A program made the position numbers and the translations under genes. The notes below the pieces were generated by a model that had not been told where the DNA came from, ran no database searches, and saw nothing but the letters and a program-made list of their open reading frames with translations. This document shows, one piece after another, positions 1-7,150 of a stretch of 64,000 nucleotides of DNA. Source of the stretch: Devosia sp. RR2S18 (GTDB lineage: Bacteria > Pseudomonadota > Alphaproteobacteria > Rhizobiales > Devosiaceae); contig NZ_CP126539.1 in the NCBI RefSeq assembly GCF_030177755.1, positions 2,504,001-2,568,000 of the forward strand, given 5' to 3'. Every line of letters begins with the position of its first letter. The first letter of the stretch is position 1.

Positions 1-882
1 CTGGATGCTTCCGGCCTCATCAAGATTGGTATCGGCAACTTCGATGAATACCGTGGGCGGGGTTCTGTCGGTGGGCCGGGAGGGCTCCTGCGGCTCTTGG
101 GGTTCCTGCGGCTCTTGAGGTTGTTCAAAGCCAGGGGGCAAGTCGTCTGGAGGGATTACTCCATCCGGGACGACCAGTTCTTGTCCTTCAACGGGTACGA
201 AATCGGTTGGAAGTGGCTGGTTGGCGGGAATGGTGTAGCCCGCCGGAGGCACGTAGGTTGGCAGGAACGGTGCGACCTCTGCCACGCGCTGCATCAGTGC
301 TTCGACGTCACCATTCTCAATCGCGGACTGCGCTCGAGGATCATTGGCAAACTGCGACAGGTTGATGCCGTTGCCGAGGCTGCGGCCTTCTTTGAAGCCG
401 TTACTCATAAAATGGTCAAAGGCTGAGAATCCTCCCGCCCGAACAGCCGCGGCTACATCAGGATTGGCATCCAGATAGCCCTTGAGGTCGAAGAACTGCG
501 AGGTGTTGCGCGGCTCGTGCTGACCATGAAGAACGAAGTGCTCGTAAGCCGAGGCAAACATCCCCGCCTGAATAGCGGCAGCAACATCAGGGTTAGCCGC
601 GAGATAGACTTGCGCGTCGAAAAACAACGAGGCGTCTCGGCCTTCCTCCGCACCATGGCCCATAAAGTGCTCGAACGCAGTAATCAGGCCTGCAGCAACG
701 ACGGCCGCCACGTCCGGATTGGCATCAAGGTACAGCTCTGGCTCAAAGAGGGGAGACGGCGAGCGGTTCTCATATTTGCCATAAAGCTCGAAGTGGGCCT
801 GCGCGGTGATTTCGCCGCGCTCAACAGCGGCTGCCACGTCGGGGTTATTGCTAAGGTACCAGACTTCGTTGAAGATGTTCAT
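1..882 (-). CDS. large repeat-containing surface/secreted protein, N-terminal part (runs off the left edge)
   Basis: The minus strand is open for 294 codons from ATG 882 to the window edge, with a good ribosome site (GAGGAAG) about six bases before the ATG. The first 170 residues hold four copies of a 42-43 residue unit; the core NPDVAA falls at residues 13, 55, 97 and 140, each followed by a conserved HF..G..E.R pattern. A Pro/Gln/Glu tandem (PQE repeats) then leads into DRTPPTVF, which looks like the first strand of a bacterial Ig-like or cadherin-like domain. No signal peptide is visible. Proteins with this repeat are often large, acidic, calcium-binding and exported by type I secretion, so I infer an adhesin or biofilm protein. 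Most of the protein lies outside the window, and plus-strand frames here are antisense noise. Confidence 0.8.
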   Translation of the reverse strand, partial: MNIFNEVWYLSNNPDVAAAVERGEITAQAHFELYGKYENRSPSPLFEPELYLDANPDVAAVVAAGLITAFEHFMGHGAEEGRDASLFFDAQVYLAANPDVAAAIQAGMFASAYEHFVLHGQHEPRNTSQFFDLKGYLDANPDVAAAVRAGGFSAFDHFMSNGFKEGRSLGNGINLSQFANDPRAQSAIENGDVEALMQRVAEVAPFLPTYVPPAGYTIPANQPLPTDFVPVEGQELVVPDGVIPPDDLPPGFEQPQEPQEPQEPQEPSRPTDRTPPTVFIEVADTNLDEAGSIQ

Positions 883-1224
883 AATACTTCCTCAACCGGA
901 CCTTTTCTGCCAACCTCTCGTGAGGCAAGCAAACGTCGTCCGGTCATCAAATCTACAGGGTTATGGTCGGAGGCCTGCGGGTAGTCACCTCGACTACAAC
1001 GCCGTCTCCTCGGCCCGAGTGCTCGGGTGCGGTCGCCGGTCTAGTCGGTGTTCGAAACCTTCGCCCCACCCAAATGGGTGGCGAGCTCTAATTGCTCGCA
1101 CATCTGGAACTGCTGTGTCGTCTCAAGAGGATCTCAGCGCTAGAACTTGCCGCACGTATGATCCACGTCTGCGGAAGTTGACGCCGGCAGCGCAGGAGGC
1201 GGTTGCGGACTAGCAGCGTGCTAC
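883..1224. other. intergenic region without a recognisable gene
   Basis: This gap separates the surface-protein gene (transcribed leftward) from a small secreted-protein gene (transcribed rightward). Short reading frames cross it on both strands, but none has a convincing ribosome site or a recognisable product. It contains a few GC-rich inverted repeats, for example CCACCC/GGGTGG around 1068-1083, without a T-run that would make a clear terminator. Confidence 0.5.
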
Positions 1225-1250
1225 GGAACTTGGGAGCAAATGCGGAAGTT
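1225..1250 (+). promoter_or_regulatory. possible EcfG (general stress) promoter
   Basis: GGAAC at 1225-1229 is followed after 17 bases by AGTT at 1247-1250, close to the GGAAC-N16/17-CGTT pattern used by the alphaproteobacterial general stress sigma factor EcfG. Transcription would begin near 1258, about 33 bases before the ATG at 1291. The same bases form an inverted repeat (GGAACTT/AAGTTCC), so a repressor site is an alternative reading. Confidence 0.4.
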
Positions 1251-1290
1251 CCGGCTAATGGCCTTGATGCCGCCAGCGGAGGAAATCGAA

Positions 1291-1698
1291 ATGCGCGCAC
1301 CTATGATTGTCACAACCGCCGCCGCTCTGTTGTTCTCACTTGGCTTGCCGACTGAAGCGCAACAGCGATTTGAAGGGGAGCTTCTATTCGGTCCTTTTCC
1401 AGAGCGGGCTCAGCAAGACCGTTCTGACCGTGGAGACCGTCGCAATGAAGGAATGATGGTGTGCTCGGCGTTCGTAAGCAACGACTGGCGTGACACCATT
1501 CCGGTTCCAGACTCATGGCGTCCACGAGACTGTCTCGACTTCGCCAGAGGAATCGGAGCCTCGGGATACAGTCTGGGCTGCTTATTCGAAAGCGGGCAAA
1601 TGCGAGTAATTTTCGGCGCGGCGGGGAGCGTCAATACGCGTGACGACGGCAGCCTTCCCGAACCGAATTGCGGCTGGAGCTTCCGGCGACAACGATAG
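1291..1698 (+). CDS. small secreted protein of unknown function
   Basis: The product is 135 residues. I chose ATG 1291 because GGAGGAAAT lies just upstream and translation from there gives a clear signal peptide (hydrophobic core around residues 5-18, likely cut after PTEA near residue 23). An in-frame ATG at 1240 would add an unlikely leader. The mature protein is charged and arginine-rich near its start and has four cysteines (CSAF, CLDF, CLFE, CGWS) that could form two disulphides after export. I do not recognise the family. The possible EcfG promoter just upstream suggests stress induction, which is an inference. Confidence 0.65.
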   Translation: MRAPMIVTTAAALLFSLGLPTEAQQRFEGELLFGPFPERAQQDRSDRGDRRNEGMMVCSAFVSNDWRDTIPVPDSWRPRDCLDFARGIGASGYSLGCLFESGQMRVIFGAAGSVNTRDDGSLPEPNCGWSFRRQR

Positions 1699-1986
1699 AG
1701 CGCTTAGCAAGAGCGACACGGCTGCTGTTGCTGTCGTTACTCGCCTCGGGGGTGGGGTCTACGTCAAGTGGGACTACTGACGGCCAGCGAGTGGCGCGCA
1801 CCTCGCTAGGCGGAGCTTTATCGTCCACAAGCTCCTATGTTGCATATCATGTTGCATAGATTCGCCGGGAGTTTCGAGAAAAGCCCGGAAATGCAGGGTA
1901 TTCGCTTGCAACACAAATGCAACATGAACGAAGGGCTTCCGGCCCCTACCCCGCCGATAAACCATTAAAATGATTGAGAAGATCTC

Positions 1987-2060
1987 TGGAGGCCACGCCC
2001 GGAATTGAACCGGGGTACACGGATTTGCAATCCGCTGCGTCACCACTCCGCCACGTGGCC
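1987..2060 (-). tRNA. tRNA-Cys (GCA)
   Basis: Read on the minus strand, the 74 bases fold as a complete tRNA: acceptor arms GGCCACG/CGTGGCC, anticodon loop TTGCAAA with anticodon GCA, T-arm CCCGG-TTCAATT-CCGGG, discriminator T and an encoded CCA. The 5' half of the gene (2022-2060) is repeated exactly at 3518-3556, which marks this tRNA as an integration site. Confidence 0.95.
2022..2060. repeat. 39-bp attachment-site repeat, left copy (inside tRNA-Cys)
   Basis: This copy is identical over 39 bp to 3518-3556; the flanking bases differ. It covers the tRNA from its first base through the anticodon loop, so the intact tRNA gene now uses this copy. Attachment sites in the 5' half of a tRNA are less usual than ones in the 3' half. 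Confidence 0.85.
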
Positions 2061-2106
2061 TCTGCTGCGGTTTCTCTGAGGTTTGGGCATAGCTGTCAAG
2101 CTGAGG

Positions 2107-2136
2107 TTTGCACACACTATCCGATGTGTGTGCAAA
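2107..2136. repeat. perfect inverted repeat, possible arm-type integrase site
   Basis: TTTGCACACAC (2107-2117) and GTGTGTGCAAA (2126-2136) form a perfect 11-bp inverted repeat with an 8-bp spacer, 47 bp inside the left attachment repeat. The same half-site recurs at 3426-3437 and, shortened, at 3478-3486 near the right repeat. I infer integrase or excisionase binding sites; a phage repressor operator is also possible. Confidence 0.5.
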
Positions 2137-2154
2137 ATCCGTTCCCCAGAGGTT

Positions 2155-2445
2155 CTACACCAGGTGGGCACATCCGCTCACTTCTCCCTGCATCGCCTCC
2201 TTGTCAGGCTCGGCACGCCCGGCAAACACCGGCTCAGTGGCGCGCCGCAACGCAGTCATCGTTTGAGCACCAGCGATGCCGTCGACGACTAGCTCTAGCC
2301 GGCCCTGGGCCGCCCGGACGGCGGCGTCCGTGGCTGGCCCGAAGTCGCCATCGATCAGCAAGCGCGGCGACGCGCCGTACTCACTCAGCAATTTCAGGCT
2401 CCGCACGGCAGCACCGCGCGACCCCCGCTTAAGCAGCGTGGTCAT
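2155..2445 (-). CDS. peptidoglycan-binding domain protein, phage endolysin type
   Basis: The product is 96 residues with a GGAGA ribosome site before ATG 2445. Residues 1-70 are a PG_binding_1 domain: an N-terminal L..GSRG..V..L motif, then DGDFGPATDAAVRAAQ and a matching VDGIAGAQTMTAL half. No catalytic domain follows, so this is either a stand-alone cell-wall-binding module or a truncated endolysin. It lies inside the prophage remnant, on the same strand as and downstream of the late-control-D fragment, where lysis genes normally sit in P2/Mu-like tail modules. Confidence 0.65.
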   Translation of the reverse strand: MTTLLKRGSRGAAVRSLKLLSEYGASPRLLIDGDFGPATDAAVRAAQGRLELVVDGIAGAQTMTALRRATEPVFAGRAEPDKEAMQGEVSGCAHLV

Positions 2446-2524
2446 GATTGTCTCCGATGTTGATAATTGCGCCGCGCCAGACGCGCGGATGTGCTAAGCC
2501 GCTGGCCAACCGAAGGGATGGACC

Positions 2525-2757
2525 ATGGCGACATTGTATTTCGTGCAGGGCTTCAGGCAGAAAGGCCGGAAGATGGAGCCGGACCAGCCGCAGCAGCACA
2601 AGAGTCCCGAGAAGCCATTGCAGCGGCGGAACGGATCGCGCCGACGCGAGCAGGCGTCTGGGCCTATTCAGCAGACGTTGACGTTGAAGCAGATACTTAT
2701 GATGAGCCCAAGGTTCTGTTTAAAGTCGGGACACTGCCGCCGGGGCTAGCCGATTAA
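2525..2757 (+). pseudogene. small conserved protein gene broken by a frameshift
   Basis: Translation from ATG 2525 gives MATLYFVQGFRQKGRKMEP and a KSPE motif, then loses sense at about 2611. The next frame over continues coherently with EAIAAAERIAPTRAGVWAYS and a DTYDEP..LFK..TLPPG ending at TAA 2757. Adding one G after 2611 joins the two halves into a single protein of about 78 residues. It resembles short alphaproteobacterial proteins with a YxVQ.F start and a YDEPV.L...G.LP end, recalled from memory and of unknown function. One missing base explains the break; a sequencing error cannot be ruled out. Confidence 0.55.
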
Positions 2758-3031
2758 GCCCGCCAATCGCCAGAGCCCCTGCTAGTTCGAGCCTTCCAGG
2801 TGCCGCACGAAAGCGTCCGATGGCACCGAAGTTGTCCATTAACTCTGATTTTAATGGGAACGTCGGCAACAGGAACCAAGAAGGTCAGGCACCATTTGTT
2901 TGGTGCGGGGATTGATCACCCTCTCCTCAAGCTCGGCGGCTGGACACCTCGTCTGATGATGCCCGGGGCGGCCGCGCAAAAGCCAGCGGGAGGAATGATC
3001 GCTCCACAACTCCCATTCGGAAGTCCGCTGC

Positions 3032-3307
3032 CTAGCCCAACGTTTCCTGTGCGGCCAGCGCGAAGCCATCGTTTGTGGTTCCGCTGGGGCGGGTCCCGGG
3101 TTCGCGGTTATCGCTTCCCGCCCCACCACTCGGTTGCTTGAGCTCGAGCGACGTGGTGGAGCCCACAGCGCGTGTCGCCTTGTGGGTGACGCTGACAATA
3201 CGATAGCTGCCGTCTACGCCGGGGCGAGCGCCGGTGAGAGTGAAAGCGCCCTCTGCTTGAGCCTCAGCGGCAAGGTCGAGCTCGACCGATCCTTCGCCGC
3301 CCTCGCG
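3032..3307 (-). pseudogene. phage late control D (tail) protein, C-terminal fragment
   Basis: The minus-strand frame is open for 91 codons between an in-frame TAA at 3308-3310 and a stop at 3032. It reads as the C-terminus of a phage late control D/gpD protein: GSVELDLAAEAQAEGAFTL, then G.RPGVDGSYRIVSVTH and a TSLELK strand before a low-complexity tail. This is the end of the beta-barrel of baseplate hub proteins. There is no start codon context or N-terminal part, so the gene was truncated by the deletion whose junction lies near 3308. Confidence 0.6.
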
Positions 3308-3308
3308 T

Positions 3309-3425
3309 TATCGTGAGGTGAACGACATGCTCGGCGACCTTTCAGAAGGCATGGGCAAGCGTTACAGCCGTGGCGCCGAGATGCGCAAAACCAGCGTCCG
3401 GGTATTCAAAAAACTGGCTCGGTAA
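3309..3425 (+). pseudogene. possible tyrosine integrase C-terminal tail
   Basis: About 38 codons end at TAA 3423-3425, only 92 bp before the right attachment repeat. The tail contains LSEGMGKRYSRGAEMRKTS and VFKKLAR; a ..RY(S/T)RGA..... pattern followed by a basic helix is typical of the extreme C-terminus of phage tyrosine recombinases. An integrase reading toward its own attachment site is the normal arrangement. None of the catalytic residues remain, so the call rests on a short motif and on position. Confidence 0.35.
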
Positions 3426-3486
3426 GTGTGTGCAAAACGGCTCCGAATGCCCCGAAAATCATCAGCAACGAAGCCGCGTGTGTGCA
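3426..3486. repeat. two direct copies of a GTGTGTGCA motif beside the right attachment site
   Basis: GTGTGTGCAAAA at 3426-3437 and GTGTGTGCA at 3478-3486 match the right arm of the inverted repeat at 2107-2136. Copies near both ends of the remnant fit arm-type recombinase binding. Confidence 0.45.
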
Positions 3487-3517
3487 GGAAATTGAAGCAG
3501 TTTCAAAGGCCTATGCA

Positions 3518-3556
3518 GATTTGCAATCCGCTGCGTCACCACTCCGCCACGTGGCC
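3518..3556. repeat. 39-bp attachment-site repeat, right copy (tRNA-Cys 5'-half fragment)
   Basis: The segment is identical to the first 39 bases of tRNA-Cys but has no 3' half, so it is not a working tRNA. It is probably the original chromosomal 5' half displaced by integration. The 270 bases from 3557 to 3827 that follow show no gene. Confidence 0.85.
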
Positions 3557-3827
3557 CCAGAGGCAGTTCCTAGTTGAGGTCAACGGCTTGCGCAATAGCG
3601 CCGAAAGCTTAGAGCGAAGTTTTTGATAGCCATCGAAGTGGTGCGTGGCAAACGGAGCGGCTCGCCCTTAGCGTAGGAGTGTGCGTGGCCTTGGCGACGC
3701 ATAGCTCTTGCCTCCTTATGACCTCCGAAGCGTCGGTCGGAGCGAACACAGCCGACTACATACGGGTGATGGTGTTCGCAATCGACGACGCTGGACTGAA
3801 TTTGCCAGTCCCATCAAACAGACATGA

Positions 3828-3855
3828 TGATCCACCCACTCGATAACGCCGTATC
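3828..3855 (+). promoter_or_regulatory. ECF sigma (RpoE-type) promoter of the sigma-anti-sigma operon
   Basis: TGATCC (3828-3833), a 16-base spacer and CGTATC (3850-3855) match the element in front of the FAD oxidoreductase operon (TGATCC-N16-CGTAAC at 9300-9273). The -35 TGATCC is the one known for sigma-E of Rhodobacter sphaeroides. Initiation near 3862 would put the ATG at 3858 out of use and favour the start at 3897. Autoregulation is the usual wiring of such pairs. Confidence 0.6.
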
Positions 3856-3896
3856 CCATGCTGACAGGCGCGGAGTGGTCGATGTATGCCTTAGGA

Positions 3897-4481
3897 ATGA
3901 GTGATAAAACCACGGGCCACGTGCCCGGCGATTCTGCGTCCGAAGACCCTGCCGTTCTGATTTCGCGCATCGCCAGTGCGAAAGACCGCAGCGCGCTGGC
4001 CGCGCTATTCGCCATGTTCGGTCCGCGCGTCAAATCCATGATGCTCAAGCTGGGCGCCAGCGATGCCCTGGCCGAAGACTTGGTACAGGAGACCTTTCTC
4101 ACGGTGTGGCGCAAGTCCGCGCTCTATTCCAACCAGCGAGGAGCAGTCAGCACCTGGATCTTCACGATCGCCCGCAACTTGCGGATCGACCAGCTCAGGC
4201 GCCAGTCCAACAAGCCCTATGACGACCTCGAGACTGTGGAGCTTGCCAGCGACGATCCCATGGGCAGCGTTTTGGTAGAGCAGAACCAGATCATCGCCCG
4301 CGTCTCTGCGGCACTCGGTACGCTCTCTCCTGAGCAGCAGAGCGTGGTGCGCCTTAGTTTCATCCAGGACCTGCCGCATGCCCAGATTGCCGAAAAGCTC
4401 GGCATTCCGCTCGGCACCGTAAAATCAAGACTTCGCCTTGCATATGAACGGCTCCGGCCTTTGCTGGAGGATCTCCATTGA
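3897..4481 (+). CDS. rpoE: ECF sigma factor, RpoE/ECF11-like
   Basis: This 194-residue sigma-70 family factor of the extracytoplasmic-function group directs RNA polymerase to stress promoters. Region 2 spans about residues 33-102 (DLVQETFLTVW near 61, TWIFTIARN.RID after it). Region 4 lies at about 135-190, with the helix-turn-helix IAEKLGIPLGTVKSRL. The next gene, overlapping by four bases, is a ChrR-type anti-sigma factor, which places it in the RpoE-ChrR group known for the singlet-oxygen response. A longer frame starts at ATG 3858, but the promoter at 3828-3855 makes ATG 3897 the better start; neither has a strong ribosome site. The likely regulon is its own operon and the lipid/FAD operon on the other strand. 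Confidence 0.88.
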   Translation: MSDKTTGHVPGDSASEDPAVLISRIASAKDRSALAALFAMFGPRVKSMMLKLGASDALAEDLVQETFLTVWRKSALYSNQRGAVSTWIFTIARNLRIDQLRRQSNKPYDDLETVELASDDPMGSVLVEQNQIIARVSAALGTLSPEQQSVVRLSFIQDLPHAQIAEKLGIPLGTVKSRLRLAYERLRPLLEDLH

Positions 4482-5125
4482 CAGTTACTCACCACCCCGA
4501 CATCACGACCTTGATGGCTTTCAGCGCCGGCACGCTGGACGATCCTTATGCGACTGTCATCGCAACGCACCTCGCCATGTCGGAGGGCGGCCGCGACACG
4601 GTGCGCCGCATCAATGTGATCGGCGGCGCCCTGTTGTCTTCCGAGCCCGAGGTGCCGCTGGCGGACACTGCGTTGGATAGGCTGCTCGATTCCATAGATG
4701 ATCGGGAGCCGGCCTCTGCATCGGCAGGCGCAACTGCCAGGGACATTCCGCTTCCGCTGCAGCGTTACCTCCCGAACGGCCTTGCCGAGGTAAAATGGAA
4801 GTGGACCGGGCCGGGCGTGGCAACGGCCGACCTCGACTGGGGCAAGAATGGGAAGTCCCGTCTGATGCTACTGCGGGTCGCCGCCGGTCGCCCAGTGCCC
4901 GAGCATGGTCACGGTGGACAGGAATTAACGCTGATCCTCAAAGGCGCCTATCGCGACCGATTTGGCGTCTTTGGCCCGGGTGACATAGCGGACCATGACG
5001 AGGATGTGGAGCATCAGCCGATTGCCGAACCAGGCGATGACTGCATTTGCCTTGTGGCGGTCGACGCCAAGCTAACCTTCCGAGGTCGCCTGATGCGGAC
5101 CCTGCAGCCGCTCTTTGGCATATGA
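4478..5125 (+). CDS. chrR: ChrR-family anti-sigma factor with an altered zinc site
   Basis: The product is 215 residues. The start is TTG 4478, overlapping the sigma stop as TTGA, with TGGAGG eight bases upstream. The N-terminal anti-sigma domain keeps H6 and H31, but the positions of the two zinc cysteines in Rhodobacter ChrR (C35, C38) are S35 and G38. The C-terminal cupin domain keeps its metal set as H143, H145, E149 and H179 (PEHGHGGQE and EDVEHQP). The protein should hold the sigma factor inactive in the cytoplasm and release it on stress. Loss of the cysteine pair means zinc is bound differently or not at all in the sigma-binding domain. Gene position, length and cupin motif make the family call safe. 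Confidence 0.88.
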   Translation: MTVTHHPDITTLMAFSAGTLDDPYATVIATHLAMSEGGRDTVRRINVIGGALLSSEPEVPLADTALDRLLDSIDDREPASASAGATARDIPLPLQRYLPNGLAEVKWKWTGPGVATADLDWGKNGKSRLMLLRVAAGRPVPEHGHGGQELTLILKGAYRDRFGVFGPGDIADHDEDVEHQPIAEPGDDCICLVAVDAKLTFRGRLMRTLQPLFGI

Positions 5126-5886
5126 CGCTGCGGCCCGGCGTCGCTTGGGTCATCGGAGGTGGCTCGGGGATCGGAGCGGCAGTCGCCATTCTTCTTGCCC
5201 AACGCGGCTGGACAGTTGCCATTTCCGGGCGTCGGGAGGACAAACTTAATTCGGTTGCTAATGGGCAATCGTCAATCCGACCCTATCCGCTCGACGTCAC
5301 CGACTCGGTGGCCATCGCAGAGAATATGAACCAGGTTGTGGCCGAACTCGGCCGCATCGATCTCTTCATATTCGGCGCTGCCGCGTGGCAGCCAATGAAG
5401 GTCGGCAACTACGATTTCGAGCAGTTCCACCGCGTCGTCGACACCAACTATCTCGGCTTCGTGCGGATGCTGGCGCCGCTCGTGACGCAGATGGAGCGTC
5501 AAGGCGGTGGACACCTTGCTGCCATCGCTTCGGTGGCCGGCTATTTCGGCCTGCCACGATCTGCGGCCTACTCCTCCACCAAGGCCGGCATGATCAACTT
5601 GCTCGAGACCATGCGAGCCGAGCTCGCCCCCAAGAACATTGTGGTACGCATGATCGCGCCAGGGTTCGTGAAATCCGAACTCACCGAGAAGAACGACTTC
5701 CCCATGCCGTTCCTGCTGGAGACGGACGATGCGGCACGTCGGATTGTCGATGGGCTGACGCAATCAGATCGGTTTGAAATTGCCTTCCCCCGACGTATGG
5801 TCTGGCTGATGAAGACAATCCGTTGGCTACCATATGGCGCATTCTTCCGGCTTACCGGCAGGATGCTGCCCAGAGACAACCCTTAG
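5122..5886 (+). CDS. short-chain dehydrogenase/reductase
   Basis: The product is 254 residues, starting at ATG 5122, which overlaps the chrR stop (ATGA) and shows translational coupling. A Rossmann nucleotide-binding motif GGGSGIG lies at residues 12-18, and the catalytic set is S137, Y150 and K154 (YSSTK). The C-terminus is hydrophobic and basic and may touch the membrane. The substrate is unknown. As third gene of the sigma/ChrR operon it is probably a member of the stress regulon, perhaps acting on lipid or aldehyde products, which is an inference. A frame extending upstream to 5047 overlaps chrR and is not needed. Confidence 0.85.
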   Translation: MTLRPGVAWVIGGGSGIGAAVAILLAQRGWTVAISGRREDKLNSVANGQSSIRPYPLDVTDSVAIAENMNQVVAELGRIDLFIFGAAAWQPMKVGNYDFEQFHRVVDTNYLGFVRMLAPLVTQMERQGGGHLAAIASVAGYFGLPRSAAYSSTKAGMINLLETMRAELAPKNIVVRMIAPGFVKSELTEKNDFPMPFLLETDDAARRIVDGLTQSDRFEIAFPRRMVWLMKTIRWLPYGAFFRLTGRMLPRDNP

Positions 5887-5889
5887 CCA

Positions 5890-7125
5890 TTAGCTGGGAC
5901 GGCGGTATTGGTAGATGCCAACATCGATCAGCCCTTCGGTAAAACCCGCCTCGCAGTAGCTCAGGTAGTAGACCCATTTGCGCCTGAAGCGCTCATCATA
6001 GCCTAGCGGGGCAATCATCGGCCAACGTTCAAGGAAGCGTTCGCGCCAGAGCCGGAGGGTCTTGGCATAGCTGAGGCGGAAGGTCTCCACATTCTCCAAG
6101 ATCAGCCCGTGCCGCTCGCCGTATTCGCGCATCGCCGACTTGGTTAGCAGCATGCCGCCGGGGAAGATGTATCGCTGGATGAAATCGGGGCCGCTGCGAT
6201 AGCCATCGAAATCGGCCTCGTTGATGGTAATCGCCTGGATGGCCGCTGTGCCACCTGGCTTCAGCCGATCATGAACGGTCTTGAAGTAGCTCGGCCAGTT
6301 CTCCTCACCCACCGCTTCGATCATTTCGATGGAGCCTATATGATCGTACTGCCCCTCAGTGTGCCGGTAGTCTTCGAAGACAAGCTTCGCCAGATCATCA
6401 AGACTCTGCCGCCGAAGGCGCTCCTGACCGTATTTTAGCTGCTCGGCTGAAAGCGTGATGCCGCGCAGATGCGCCTTGTAGTCTCTGGCCACCGTCTCGG
6501 CGAACCCACCCCAACCGCAGCCAATTTCAAGAACCGAGGAGCCCTCGGTAATCCCGGCCATGTCAGCGACACGGTGATACTTGGCGCGCTGCGCTTCCTC
6601 GAGACTCTGGTCGCCTGAGGTAAAAACGGCGGAGGAGTAGGTCATCGATGGATCGAGCCACTGACCATAGAATTCGTTGCCGAGATCGTAGTGCTCGGCG
6701 ATGTTCCGCTTGGAGCCTTCGAGGGTATTTCGCCGCGATAGATGATAGTGGAGATCGCTGGCAGCACGGCGGAAGAAGCCGTAATTTGCCCGATCGAGCA
6801 TCTCCCGGTTCTGCAGGAAGAACCGGAACAGAGCCGTTAGGTCATCCACCTCGACATCGCCGTTGAGGTAGGCAGCGGCGAACCCCACCGTTCCGCGCTG
6901 CATTGCTTCGCGAAGAACGTTGAGATTCTTTAGCTTGAGGACGGAGTGGCTCCCCGTGGCAGGATTGCCCAGCGTACGGCTACGGCCATTGGGCAAAACG
7001 ACGGTGACCGCGCCATGCTTGGGATTGCCCACAAGTTTGACGCCGATAAGTTCAACTGCCCACGCCGCGAAGCGAGTCCACGGCGTAACTCCAGTCTGGG
7101 TATTCTCTACTGCTGTTTTGGTCAT
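5890..7125 (-). CDS. cfa: cyclopropane-fatty-acyl-phospholipid synthase-family methyltransferase
   Basis: This 411-residue SAM-dependent methyltransferase acts on unsaturated acyl chains of membrane phospholipids. The SAM motif VLEIGCGWGG is at residues 198-207, preceded by the family signature EHYDLGNEFY near 144, and the IEMIEAVGEE motif typical of Cfa follows. It is the last gene of a three-gene minus-strand operon (FAD oxidoreductase, DUF1365, Cfa) that carries the same promoter element as the rpoE-chrR unit. In Rhodobacter, genes of this kind belong to the sigma-E regulon and take part in membrane changes under singlet oxygen. Whether this copy makes cyclopropane, methylated or furan-type fatty acids cannot be told from sequence. 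It ends four bases from the convergent dehydrogenase gene. Confidence 0.88.
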   Translation of the reverse strand: MTKTAVENTQTGVTPWTRFAAWAVELIGVKLVGNPKHGAVTVVLPNGRSRTLGNPATGSHSVLKLKNLNVLREAMQRGTVGFAAAYLNGDVEVDDLTALFRFFLQNREMLDRANYGFFRRAASDLHYHLSRRNTLEGSKRNIAEHYDLGNEFYGQWLDPSMTYSSAVFTSGDQSLEEAQRAKYHRVADMAGITEGSSVLEIGCGWGGFAETVARDYKAHLRGITLSAEQLKYGQERLRRQSLDDLAKLVFEDYRHTEGQYDHIGSIEMIEAVGEENWPSYFKTVHDRLKPGGTAAIQAITINEADFDGYRSGPDFIQRYIFPGGMLLTKSAMREYGERHGLILENVETFRLSYAKTLRLWRERFLERWPMIAPLGYDERFRRKWVYYLSYCEAGFTEGLIDVGIYQYRRPS

Positions 7126-7150
7126 TGAGCCGCTTAGGTCCAGATCGTCA

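Larger units (their letters stand above)
2022..3556. mobile_element. decayed prophage or integrative-element remnant in tRNA-Cys
   Basis: An exact 39-bp direct repeat of the tRNA-Cys 5' half bounds this segment of about 1.5 kb. Inside are pieces typical of a temperate phage: a peptidoglycan-binding endolysin-type gene (2155-2445), the C-terminal tail of a late control D tail protein (3032-3307), a possible integrase tail running toward the right repeat (3309-3425) and a frameshifted small gene (2525-2757). GTGTGTGCA-type motifs lie near both repeats, as expected for arm-type integrase sites. The stretch 2758-3031 has no gene I can identify. I read this as a prophage that lost most of its genes by internal deletion while keeping both attachment sites. 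Confidence 0.75.

Noticed and set aside
97..984. Several plus-strand reading frames (97-426, 517-984) in the left end
   Set aside because: They lie antisense to the minus-strand repeat protein, whose periodic NPDVAA units and ribosome site make it the real gene.
2800..3198. Frames 2800-3141 (+) and 2851-3198 (-) as prophage genes
   Set aside because: Neither resembles a known protein, and both overlap the late control D fragment in another frame, whose end is at 3032.
3518..3556. A second tRNA-Cys
   Set aside because: Only the 5' half is present; no T-arm or 3' acceptor follows, so it is an attachment-site remnant.
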